A stretch of 64,000 nt of DNA from an uncultured Muribaculaceae bacterium. Its GTDB lineage: Bacteria > Bacteroidota > Bacteroidia > Bacteroidales > Muribaculaceae. Shown here one piece after another: positions 11,108 to 22,451 of the stretch; position 1 is the first letter of the stretch; each line of letters starts with the position of its first letter. A model generated the notes under the pieces. That model made no database searches. It saw only the letters and a list, made by a program, of their open reading frames with translations, and was not told where the DNA came from. The translations under genes were made by a program, and so were the position numbers. Location: contig CANQWS010000002.1 of NCBI GenBank assembly GCA_947627615.1, positions 62,001 through 126,000 of the forward strand, in the 5' to 3' direction.

Positions 11108-11815
11108 TCAGTTCACGGCGAGAGTGCCGTTTTCAGCGGCCTTGATCATGTTCTGGTCGGCTGTGATGTAGATTTCAACCCTGCGGTTCTGCGCGCGTCC
11201 TTCGGCTGTGTCGTTGGAAGCCACATAGTCCTGCATTGGAAGTCCCTGGGCTGTGATACGGCTGCCTGCCACACCGCTGTTGACGAGGTAGTTGCGCACT
11301 GCGTCGGCACGACCGTCCGATACTCTCTGGTTCACTGCCATGGAGCCGGTGTTGTCGGTGAAGCCGAATACCTGCACGTTGGTCTGCGGGTTGTTGATGA
11401 GGCTGGTTGCGAATTTGGTGAGGTCGGTCTTGGCGCCTGCGCTGAGGGTGGTTCCGTTAGTGGGGAAGAGGATTCCGCCGTTGAATGTCACCTTTATGGC
11501 CTGAAGTCCGTTCTGGTCGGTCACCTGGCTCACTTCGGCCGAGTTGGCGAGCTGCTTCTGGAGTTCCTGCTGCTGCTTGTCCATCTTGCGTCCGATGAGG
11601 GCACCTGCTCCCGCACCTACGGCTGCGCCTATGGCCGAGCCGATTCCTGCGCCTTTGCCGCCGCCTATGAGGGCTCCGATGCCTGCGCCGAGGGCTCCGC
11701 CGCCACCGCCGCCTATGAGGGCGCCCTTACCTGTGTTGTTCATGCTGCCGCAACCTGATGATGCGAGAAGCGAAAGTGCCAGGGCACTGATTACGAATAG
11801 TCTTGATCTTTTCAT
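11108..11815 (-). CDS. OmpA-family lipoprotein with glycine-zipper segment
   Basis: A protein of 235 residues starting MKRSRLFVISALALSLLASSGC, a signal peptide with a lipid-attachment cysteine at residue 22. A glycine-zipper segment (about residues 30-80, GALIGG/GAGIGALIGG repeats) can insert in or span a membrane. The C-terminal OmpA domain (GFTDNTGSMAVNQRVSDGRADAVRNYL) binds peptidoglycan. An upstream extension of the frame to 12025 is rejected because the lipoprotein signal starts here. Likely role: anchoring the outer membrane to the cell wall. Confidence 0.9.
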   Translation of the reverse strand: MKRSRLFVISALALSLLASSGCGSMNNTGKGALIGGGGGGALGAGIGALIGGGKGAGIGSAIGAAVGAGAGALIGRKMDKQQQELQKQLANSAEVSQVTDQNGLQAIKVTFNGGILFPTNGTTLSAGAKTDLTKFATSLINNPQTNVQVFGFTDNTGSMAVNQRVSDGRADAVRNYLVNSGVAGSRITAQGLPMQDYVASNDTAEGRAQNRRVEIYITADQNMIKAAENGTLAVN

Positions 11816-11927
11816 TTCGGTTATGTTTAAAGTTTCACATTCATGAATTAACGCTACATATCCATGCACTCCGCAGCGGGATACGGCATTATTAATATTA
11901 TACAACCAAGAGATTTCTTTTGTTTGG

Positions 11928-11957
11928 TTGCGGTTTACAAAAATATGATTAATTTTG
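11928..11957 (+). promoter_or_regulatory. Promoter of the EamA-type transporter
   Basis: TAATTTTG (11950-11957) preceded by TTG (11928-11930) with a 19-bp spacer, ending 24 bp before the start codon at 11982. Confidence 0.7.
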
Positions 11958-11981
11958 CAGACGACAAAATTTGCATGAAAA

Positions 11982-12908
11982 ATGAATAACGACCGCAATT
12001 CCGGCATAGGTTCCACCCGCCTCAACTCGAAGCTCGCGTTTCACGTCGGGGCCTTTCTGGCAGTCACCGCATGGGGTGTTGCGTTCATTAACACCAAAAT
12101 CCTGCTGCAGCACGGACTGACTGCCGTAGAAATTTATATTTACCGGTTTTTTATAGCATATTTATGCGTGCTCATCCTCTGCCCGAAGCCGCTGCGAAGC
12201 CATTCGTGGAGCGACGAGTTCAAATTTCTGCTCTGCGGTCTGTGCGGCAACTCCATCTATTTCATTGCGGAGAACACGGCCGTGAAGTACACTCTGGTGA
12301 CCAACGTGTCGCTCATAGTGACCCTCTCCCCCATCATCACGGCGCTCATCATAGGGCTGATCTACAGGAGCCAGTGCCCGGGCCGCGGATTCATGACCGG
12401 CTCGCTTGTGGCGTTCATGGGTGTGGCATGCGTGATTTTCAACAGCAGTTTCGTCATGAAAATCAACCCCCTGGGCGACCTTCTGGCGCTTCTGGCGGCC
12501 ATCTGCTTCTCGGTCTATTCGATTCTGCTGAAGCCGCTCAACGCGGAGTATAACGTGTGGTTCATCACCCGCAAGACGTTTTTGTACGGCCTCGTGACCG
12601 GGCTTCCGTTCCTTGCCGTTGAGCCGGCCATCACGCCGTGGAGCGTGCTGACGGAGCCGGCCGTCATGGGCAATCTGGTTTTCCTGGGCGTGGTGCCCTC
12701 GATGGCGGCCTACGTGCTGTGGGCGCAGTCAGTGAAGAGACTGGGCATCATAAGCTCCAACAATTACCTCTACATCAGCCCCATCATGACCCTGATAGCC
12801 TCCTACATCGTGCTCCACGAGAAGATTTCGGCCGTGGGCTACATTGGCTGCGCCATGATTCTGGCGGGTGTGATTCTGAGCGAGAAGCTGGCGGCAAAGG
12901 GAAGGTGA
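11982..12908 (+). CDS. EamA/DMT-family transporter (RhaT/YdcZ-like exporter)
   Basis: A protein of 308 residues with about ten hydrophobic segments and two EamA repeats (residues about 15-145 and 160-300), the pattern of drug/metabolite transporters. Typical landmarks are AVTAWGVAFINTK near the N terminus and VPSMAAYVLWAQSVKRLG in the second repeat. Such proteins usually export amino acids or other small metabolites across the inner membrane; the substrate is unknown. It is transcribed alone, divergent from the OmpA-type gene and convergent with the next gene. Confidence 0.88.
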   Translation: MNNDRNSGIGSTRLNSKLAFHVGAFLAVTAWGVAFINTKILLQHGLTAVEIYIYRFFIAYLCVLILCPKPLRSHSWSDEFKFLLCGLCGNSIYFIAENTAVKYTLVTNVSLIVTLSPIITALIIGLIYRSQCPGRGFMTGSLVAFMGVACVIFNSSFVMKINPLGDLLALLAAICFSVYSILLKPLNAEYNVWFITRKTFLYGLVTGLPFLAVEPAITPWSVLTEPAVMGNLVFLGVVPSMAAYVLWAQSVKRLGIISSNNYLYISPIMTLIASYIVLHEKISAVGYIGCAMILAGVILSEKLAAKGR

Positions 12909-12934
12909 CGGTCTGTCACTGCCGCAGAATAAAG

Positions 12935-13483
12935 CTACTCTTCGCGCATGAACTCTATTTCATCGACAATCTGACGGGCCGGCTGCAGGGTCAGCGGGCA
13001 TTGGCGCGAGGCTTCGCTGCGGGCCAGGGCGAGTGTCTGTTCCTGCGTGTGGCCACCGATGAAGTGCCATAGCAGGCGCATGGCGGCGTAGCGCCGCATG
13101 TCCGATTGGCTCCGTGCCAGTCCGCAGGCGAGCTGAAAGGCATCGGGAGCGTGGCGGAGCAGGCGGTGGCAGAGCATGTCGGTCACTTCGGCGCAGGGTG
13201 ACCGGTCAATCATTCCGGCGGCCCTTTCCGGGGTCACGGCGGCGGGGTCCATGAGCATGGGGGCAAGGAGCATGCTCTCGCGGGTGGAAGTGTTGTTCCA
13301 CAGTGCGCGGGCAAGGTCCTCGTCGGGGCCTGTCTCGCGGGCTATGTCGGCAATCTGGGGCACGTTGAGCCCGAAAATGATACGGAACGGGGAGCCGCCC
13401 TTGCGGAGCGTGTCGGCTATGACGCCGTTGCGCAGCGCGAAGAACCGGCGTTTGATCTGCTGGAGTGGGTTGAATTCTGTCAT
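12935..13483 (-). CDS. DNA alkylation repair-like (HEAT-repeat) protein
   Basis: A protein of 182 residues built of helical HEAT-like repeats (DLARALWNNTSTRESMLLAPML, CGLARSQSDMRRYAAMRLLW). This matches the AlkC/AlkD-like DNA alkylation repair family, whose best known members excise bulky or cationic alkylated bases. The protein is shorter than AlkD (about 230), so activity should not be assumed. It lies tail to tail with the EamA transporter, 26 bp apart. Confidence 0.7.
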   Translation of the reverse strand: MTEFNPLQQIKRRFFALRNGVIADTLRKGGSPFRIIFGLNVPQIADIARETGPDEDLARALWNNTSTRESMLLAPMLMDPAAVTPERAAGMIDRSPCAEVTDMLCHRLLRHAPDAFQLACGLARSQSDMRRYAAMRLLWHFIGGHTQEQTLALARSEASRQCPLTLQPARQIVDEIEFMREE

Positions 13484-13490
13484 GATGCTG

Positions 13491-13498
13491 CAAAGTTA
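13491..13498 (-). promoter_or_regulatory. Putative -7 box for the alkylation repair-like gene
   Basis: TAACTTTG on the minus strand, only 7 bp upstream of the start codon at 13483, which would give a nearly leaderless mRNA. No good -33 element is visible at the normal distance. Confidence 0.4.
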
Positions 13499-13552
13499 CG
13501 AATTATTAACGGAATGGTAAACAGTCAGGGCGGCGGGAATGGCTCCGCGCCA

Positions 13553-13583
13553 TTGCATAATTCAGCCAATATGTCTAAATTTG
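13553..13583 (+). promoter_or_regulatory. Promoter of the LysM protein operon
   Basis: TAAATTTG (13576-13583) with TTG (13553-13555) 20 bp upstream; the -7 box ends 32 bp before the start codon. Confidence 0.7.
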
Positions 13584-13615
13584 CATGATATTTACGGACC
13601 AACCAATAGCATCTG

Positions 13616-15634
13616 ATGATGATTTCTAACAGACTCAAGCGATATGTGCATGGCACTCTGATGATTGCAGCCGCGCTGACGGCGTTTTCGTCGGAACTGA
13701 CCGACCTTCCGGTAAAGACTGTCAAGGGCGTCACCTACCACTACTATATAGTGAAGAAAAGCGAGACCATCTATGCCCTGTGCAAGCGTTTCGGCGTGAG
13801 CGAGGCGCAGCTGGTGAAGCTCAACCCCGACGTGGCCGCCGGACTTAAGGCCGGTCAGGAGATTCTGCTGCTTCCGTCAAAAGCCGCGCCGGCGCCCAAG
13901 GCGGCACCTGCCGCGAGCGCTTCAGGAGCCGGAGCAACGGCCGGCGACAACACCGTCAACGGCCATTACGCCGTGAAGAAGAACGACACCGCTTTCGGCA
14001 TCAGCAAGCGGTTCGGGCTGACTCTGGAGGAATTCTACGGGCTTAACCCGGGTGTGCGCGACGGAGTGAAAGAGGGCCAGATTGTGATTGTGAGCGGCGC
14101 CTCGAAGAGCGCGGGAAACGCGGCTGAGGCCAATAGTCCCGTGTCCCGGACGGGGACGGGCGGGACAACTGTCCCAACTGCCCAGACTGCCGCCGGCGCC
14201 GGACGCACCCACGTCATAGGCGACTACGAGACCCTCTATCAGATTGCGCGCGACAACGGTCTGCCCCTCTCCGACCTGCTCAAGGCCAATCCCGGACTCG
14301 ACCCCGCCCGCTACGAGGCAGGCACCGTGATAAACCTCCCCGCCGGAGCCAAGCCGGCAGCCGCACCCGCCTCACCTGCGGCGCAGTCCGGCTCGACCTA
14401 CACCGTGAAGGCCGGCGACACGTTCTACGGCATTGCCACGCGCCACGGCATTGAGGTCAACAGCCTCTACGAGGCCAACCCCGACATTGACATACTCCGC
14501 GAAGGCACCGTGATCCAGCTCCCGCAGGGAGTGACCGCCGTGGAGGAACAGACCGTGAACCCGGCCAACGCCCCGGCGCGGGTTACAATAGCCGTGATGC
14601 TCCCCTTTGACCTTGAGAACAAGGGCAAGCACAACCGGAGCGCCACGGAATTCTACCGCGGAGTGCTCATGGCCGTCGACACCATGCGCCACGCCGGACA
14701 ACCCATACGCATCCTGACCTACGACACCCGCTCGTCATCGGCCACCGTGGCCGACATCCTGGCGCGGCCCGAAATGGCCGAGGCTCAGGCCATCATAGCC
14801 CCCGACAACATGGACCAGCTCTCGGAAATCAACGCCTTCGGGCGCACGAGGGGCATAGCCGTGGTGAACCCGTTCAACAACCGAGACTCGGCCTATCTGA
14901 CCAACCCCGCTGCCATGCAGCTGGCCCTGCCCCGCGACGAGATGTATGCCCGCGCGGCCAGGGACTTCACCGCCTCGTTCCAGGACTTCACCCCGGTGTT
15001 TCTCATCAGCAACGACGGCCGCAAGGACAAGCTGGAGTTCGTTGACGTGGTCAAAGCCGAGCTCAACCGCGCCGGACGCACGTTCAAGGAGATAGGCTAT
15101 TCGGGCACGCTGTCGGCCGACGTGCTGCGGCAGCACCTTGCCTCCGACGGCCGCTACGCCTTCCTGCCCGCATCGTCGCACCGCGAGGAATTCGACAAGG
15201 TGGCTCCCGCCATCCAGGAGGTCAAGGACGCCCGAGACTTCAAGGACGACATAGTGGTGTGGGGCTATCCGGAATGGCTCGCCAACCGTCAGGCCTACAG
15301 CAAGATGCACGAGCTTGACTGCTACATCTACTCCCGCACCGACCTGCCGGAGAAATTCACCACCGAGAGCGTTGACGACGCCTACGAGAAATGGTTCGGC
15401 CCCGAAATGATGGCCAACTACCCGCGCCGCTACTACATGGGCTTCGACATAGGCATGTACCTCATAAAGGCCCTGAGCGTGAACGGCGGCGACTTCTCCA
15501 CCTACTCGCCCTATCTCTCCGGAATCACCATACCCCTCTCCATGCGCCGCGTTCCCGGCGCTGGATGGTACAACAACGAGCTCCTGATGATCAATCTGGC
15601 CCCGGGCGAGACCATCAGCAAGCGCACCATCTGA
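13616..15634 (+). CDS. Envelope protein with four LysM domains and a periplasmic-binding-protein-like domain
   Basis: A protein of 672 residues. After a signal peptide (to about residue 25) come four LysM modules, at about 41-88, 117-161, 198-243 and 261-304, each of the form YxVKKxDTxxGIxxRFG ... LxxxNP ... I.LP, joined by Ala/Pro-rich linkers. From about residue 321 (RVTIAVMLPFDLENKGKHNRSATEFYRGVLMAVD) the chain resembles a type I periplasmic binding fold. LysM modules bind peptidoglycan, so it is probably a wall-attached periplasmic protein. The linker between modules 2 and 3 (residues 171-190) is encoded by a GGGACA/TGTCCC array. A small beta-barrel gene follows 41 bp later. Confidence 0.88.
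   Translation: MMISNRLKRYVHGTLMIAAALTAFSSELTDLPVKTVKGVTYHYYIVKKSETIYALCKRFGVSEAQLVKLNPDVAAGLKAGQEILLLPSKAAPAPKAAPAASASGAGATAGDNTVNGHYAVKKNDTAFGISKRFGLTLEEFYGLNPGVRDGVKEGQIVIVSGASKSAGNAAEANSPVSRTGTGGTTVPTAQTAAGAGRTHVIGDYETLYQIARDNGLPLSDLLKANPGLDPARYEAGTVINLPAGAKPAAAPASPAAQSGSTYTVKAGDTFYGIATRHGIEVNSLYEANPDIDILREGTVIQLPQGVTAVEEQTVNPANAPARVTIAVMLPFDLENKGKHNRSATEFYRGVLMAVDTMRHAGQPIRILTYDTRSSSATVADILARPEMAEAQAIIAPDNMDQLSEINAFGRTRGIAVVNPFNNRDSAYLTNPAAMQLALPRDEMYARAARDFTASFQDFTPVFLISNDGRKDKLEFVDVVKAELNRAGRTFKEIGYSGTLSADVLRQHLASDGRYAFLPASSHREEFDKVAPAIQEVKDARDFKDDIVVWGYPEWLANRQAYSKMHELDCYIYSRTDLPEKFTTESVDDAYEKWFGPEMMANYPRRYYMGFDIGMYLIKALSVNGGDFSTYSPYLSGITIPLSMRRVPGAGWYNNELLMINLAPGETISKRTI
14136..14175. 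repeat. GGGACA/TGTCCC array inside the LysM gene
   Basis: GTCCC (14136), TGTCCC (14142), GGGACA (14162) and TGTCCC (14170) fall within the reading frame and encode a Ser/Thr/Gly-rich stretch between LysM modules 2 and 3. This is a tolerant linker, so an insertion here would cost little. Confidence 0.7.
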
Positions 15635-15675
15635 CCCTTTCTTCAACACCCCCCCACACACAGAACCCGCAACCG

Positions 15676-16371
15676 ATGAAACCATTCATTCGCCTCCTGA
15701 CGGCAGCCGCCGCATGCATCATAATAGCCTCGGCCACGGCCACGGCACAGCGAAAATACGAGCCGCACTTCGCCATTGGCGGAAAGGCCGGAGTCACCAT
15801 GAGCAGCATGGCTTTCTCGCCCGACGTGGAGCAGTCCATGGTCCAGGGGTTCACGTTCGGCGCCGTGGCCCGCTACACCGAGGAAAAGTTCTTCGGGCTC
15901 ATAGCCGAGCTCAACGTTGACCAGCGCGGATGGAAAGAGACCTTCGACGAGACCCATTTCAGCTATCAGCGCCGCCTGACCTACATACAGCTACCCGTGA
16001 TGACCCACATCTATTTCGGCAGCGACCGCATGAAGGGATTCGTGAATCTCGGTCCCTCGGTGGGCTACATGATTTCCGAGAGCATCAGCTCCAATTTCGA
16101 TTACCGCAACCCCGGGGCAGTAGAAGGCTTCCCCATAGCCAACCGCCATGTCAACCAGATGTCTATGGACATCAAGAACCGCTTTGACTACGGCATCACG
16201 GCCGGTGCAGGAGTGGAATTCATTATCAGGAAGAAACATTCGGTGATGCTCGAAGGGCGCTACTACTACGGTCTGGGCAACATTTTCCCCTCCAACAAGC
16301 GCGATGAGTTCTCGGCATCGAGAGGCACCTCCATCCAGGTGACTCTGGGCTATCTTTTCCACCTCAAATAA
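15676..16371 (+). CDS. Porin-family outer-membrane beta-barrel protein (OMP_b-brl_2 type)
   Basis: A protein of 231 residues starting MKPFIRLLTAAAACIIIASATATAQ, a signal peptide cut after AQ. The mature part alternates strands typical of small 8-stranded barrels: PHFAIGGKAGVTMSSMAF, FTFGAVARYTEEKFFGLIAELNVDQRGWK, LTYIQLPVMTHIYFG, GFVNLGPSVGYMI and a terminal TSIQVTLGYLFHLK. These are PorT/opacity-type outer-membrane proteins of unknown substrate. The longer frame upstream overlaps the LysM gene out of frame and is not used. Co-transcription with the LysM protein suggests an envelope structural role. Confidence 0.85.
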   Translation: MKPFIRLLTAAAACIIIASATATAQRKYEPHFAIGGKAGVTMSSMAFSPDVEQSMVQGFTFGAVARYTEEKFFGLIAELNVDQRGWKETFDETHFSYQRRLTYIQLPVMTHIYFGSDRMKGFVNLGPSVGYMISESISSNFDYRNPGAVEGFPIANRHVNQMSMDIKNRFDYGITAGAGVEFIIRKKHSVMLEGRYYYGLGNIFPSNKRDEFSASRGTSIQVTLGYLFHLK

Positions 16372-16374
16372 GAA

Positions 16375-16412
16375 CTGTCCCACTGTCCCAGAGGTGGAAC
16401 AAATGGGACAGT
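16375..16412. repeat. TGTCCC/GGGACA array forming a 9-bp hairpin
   Basis: TGTCCC at 16376 and 16384, then GGGACA at 16405. ACTGTCCCA (16382-16390) and TGGGACAGT (16404-16412) are exact reverse complements with a 13-nt loop. It starts 4 bp after the beta-barrel stop codon, so it may also act as its terminator. Confidence 0.8.
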
Positions 16413-16435
16413 ACGTTCAGCCAGCAATCCTGCTC

Positions 16436-16500
16436 TGATACTGTTACCGGAGACTTTGCTCTGATACTGTTACCGGATTATTTGCCTTGATACTGTTACC
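16436..16500. repeat. Three exact 13-bp direct repeats at 26-bp period
   Basis: TGATACTGTTACC occurs at 16436-16448, 16462-16474 and 16488-16500. The two 13-bp spacers also resemble each other (GGAgacTTTGCtc and GGAttaTTTGCct), so the real unit is about 26 bp. It is not the GGGACA family. Confidence 0.85.
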
Positions 16501-16526
16501 TGCATGTAAGGTATCGGGACCTGCTG

Positions 16527-16561
16527 ATATCACATACGTCAGTCATGACGGATTGTGATAT
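16527..16561. repeat. Inverted repeat ATATCACA ... TGTGATAT
   Basis: Arms at 16527-16534 and 16554-16561 are exact reverse complements around a 19-nt centre that contains CGTCAGTCATGACG, itself partly self-complementary. This could be a regulator site or a decayed element end. Confidence 0.5.
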
Positions 16562-16692
16562 ATGTGGGGGTTCGGGCTGTTTGGGTATGTCAGTCCGGAA
16601 AAAAGAAAAGTACTGCAAAGTTACGCACGGAGAGACCGGAGAGTGTGTCAATTTCTAAATTCGCTCCACACTGAATCAGTCTGTCAGCCGTA

Positions 16693-16735
16693 CTGTCCCA
16701 CTGTCCCAGGGTGAGACAAGTGGGACACCGGGACA
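16693..16735. repeat. TGTCCC/GGGACA array, two copies in each orientation
   Basis: TGTCCC at 16694 and 16702 (8-bp period), then GGGACA at 16722 and 16730 (8-bp period), giving two facing half-arrays. It lies just upstream of the ABC-F promoter. Confidence 0.8.
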
Positions 16736-16759
16736 TACCGGCCCGGAATCCGCAGCCTC

Positions 16760-16790
16760 TTGCCGGGGTGAAGGAAAATTCGTAAATTTG
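16760..16790 (+). promoter_or_regulatory. Promoter of the ABC-F gene
   Basis: TAAATTTG (16783-16790) with TTG (16760-16762) 20 bp upstream; the start codon is at 16826. Confidence 0.7.
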
Positions 16791-16822
16791 CACCCTGAAA
16801 AAATTTAAGGTAAAAAAGATAA

Positions 16823-18911
<2,089 letters not shown>

Positions 18912-18912
<1 letters not shown>

Positions 18913-18966
18913 TTGGCTGTTCTGGAAATAATGCGTAAATTTACAACAAAATTTCCACCTCCGCAA
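18912..18966. promoter_or_regulatory. Divergent promoters sharing one palindromic -7 box
   Basis: GTAAATTTAC (18935-18944) is a perfect palindrome, so TAAATTTA reads as a -7 box on both strands (one mismatch to TAnnTTTG). TTTG (18912-18915) lies 20 bp away on the plus side for holA, and TTG on the minus strand (18964-18966) lies 20 bp away for the HsdR-N-like gene. The two polymerase footprints would exclude each other. Confidence 0.6.
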
Positions 18967-18980
18967 TTCCCCCTTAAGCC

Positions 18981-20021
18981 ATGGCAACAGCTCCGCAGCC
19001 CTCGTTCACAGACTTAGTCAAGCAAATCCGTCAGGGACGGCTCAGTCCGGTCTACATTCTCCACGGCGAGGAAGGCTTTTTCATCGACGAACTGGCCCGC
19101 GAGCTCGAACAGACGGTGCCCGAAGCGGAGCGTGACTTCAACCTCTACACCTTCTACGCCCCCGAGACCAAAGCCGAGACCATCATCGCGGCCTGCCGCC
19201 GCTACCCCATGATGGCCGAGCGCCAGATGGTAATAGTCAAGGAGGCACAGGCCGCCAGAGCCGACGAAATCAACAAACTCCACGCCTACGTGGCCACGCA
19301 GAACCCCTCGACGGTGCTCGCCGTCTGCTTCCGCGGCGACAAGGCCAAGGGCAAGGACCTCATGGCAGCCGCACGCAAGCACGGAGCCGTGATCTACGAG
19401 TCAAAGCGCCCCACCGGCCGCAACGTGGACTCCATAATCACCTCCATGGTGCGCTCCAAAGGCCTCAACATCGAAGCCAAAGGCCTGGCAATGCTCTGCG
19501 AATATCTCGGCACCGACGCAGCCAAAATCTACAACGAAGTCTCCAAAATGGCCATGGTGCTCGGCCCCGGAGCAATGATCACGCCCGAAAGCATAGAGGT
19601 GAACATTGGCGTCAGCAAGGACTACAACGACTTCGAACTGGTCGACGCCATAGCCGCCCGCGACGCGGCCAAAATGTTCCGCATCCTCGACTACTTCCGC
19701 CGCAACCCCAAGAACTGCCCCGCGGCACGCACGGCATCGAACATCTTCGCCTACTTCGCCTCGCTGCTCACGGCCCAGTTCACCCGCGACAAGTCACCCG
19801 CCTCGCTCAAGGCGGCCCTGGGACTGAAATGGGACATGCAGCTCAACCGCTTCATGACCGGCATGCGCAACTACAACGCCTTCCAGTCCATTGAAATCAT
19901 CAGCGCCCTGCGCACGTTTGACGCCAACATCAAGGGCATCGGCAGCCGCCAGAACGAGTATGACCTGCTCCACGCCCTGCTCTTCCGCATCCTCACCGCC
20001 CGCGGCGACATCGCCGTCTGA
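18981..20021 (+). CDS. holA: DNA polymerase III delta subunit
   Basis: A protein of 346 residues matching the clamp-loader delta subunit, which opens the beta clamp during replication. N-terminal landmarks are PVYILHGEEGFFIDELARELEQ and RRYPMMAERQMVIVKEAQ; the middle has the lid region TDAAKIYNEVSKMAMVLG and VGVSKDYNDFELVDAIAARD-like segments; the C terminus carries the collar domain. The delta-prime partner is encoded separately at 51175. Confidence 0.93.
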   Translation: MATAPQPSFTDLVKQIRQGRLSPVYILHGEEGFFIDELARELEQTVPEAERDFNLYTFYAPETKAETIIAACRRYPMMAERQMVIVKEAQAARADEINKLHAYVATQNPSTVLAVCFRGDKAKGKDLMAAARKHGAVIYESKRPTGRNVDSIITSMVRSKGLNIEAKGLAMLCEYLGTDAAKIYNEVSKMAMVLGPGAMITPESIEVNIGVSKDYNDFELVDAIAARDAAKMFRILDYFRRNPKNCPAARTASNIFAYFASLLTAQFTRDKSPASLKAALGLKWDMQLNRFMTGMRNYNAFQSIEIISALRTFDANIKGIGSRQNEYDLLHALLFRILTARGDIAV

Positions 20022-20031
20022 ACCACCAATC

Positions 20032-20085
20032 AGCTATTATAGCTATCTTAGCTAAATTAGCTATTTTAGCTAACTTAGCTAAAAC
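20032..20085. repeat. Six tandem 9-bp units with palindromic TAGCTA core
   Basis: AGCTA starts at 20032, 20041, 20050, 20059, 20068 and 20077, each followed by four A/T/C bases; most junctions read TTAGCTAA, an 8-bp palindrome. The array lies between the convergent holA and hppA genes, immediately before a GC-rich stem-loop. Confidence 0.85.
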
Positions 20086-20088
20086 ACA

Positions 20089-20119
20089 GCGGACTCCCCC
20101 GTCAACCGGAGGAATCCGC
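20089..20119. terminator. Terminator between holA and hppA
   Basis: GCGGACTCCCCCG pairs imperfectly with CCGGAGGAATCCGC around a TCAA loop (20089-20119). Convergent neighbours on both sides make a bidirectional terminator likely. Confidence 0.55.
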
Positions 20120-20150
20120 CGCTAATCAGTTTAGGTCTTTTGCCGGAGTG

Positions 20151-22346
<2,196 letters not shown>

Positions 22347-22393
22347 TGCGATTTACTGAATTTTGGAATTGAATTTAAGGATAAAACTGTCGG

Positions 22394-22424
22394 TAAAGTT
22401 ACGCAAATCCGCGCACACGGCCAA
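22394..22424 (-). promoter_or_regulatory. hppA promoter
   Basis: On the minus strand TAACTTTA (22394-22401, one mismatch) with TTG (22422-22424) 20 bp upstream; the -7 box lies 47 bp before the start codon. Confidence 0.5.
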
Positions 22425-22451
22425 GCCCTTCGGCCGGAATCAGGGAGAGAA

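Noticed and set aside
11816-12025. An upstream extension of the OmpA-type lipoprotein.
   Set aside because: It would place the lipoprotein signal peptide in the middle of the protein and cover the promoter of the divergent gene.
16436-16500. The three 26-bp-spaced repeats as a mini CRISPR array.
   Set aside because: The repeat is only 13 bp, the spacers resemble each other and no cas gene is nearby.
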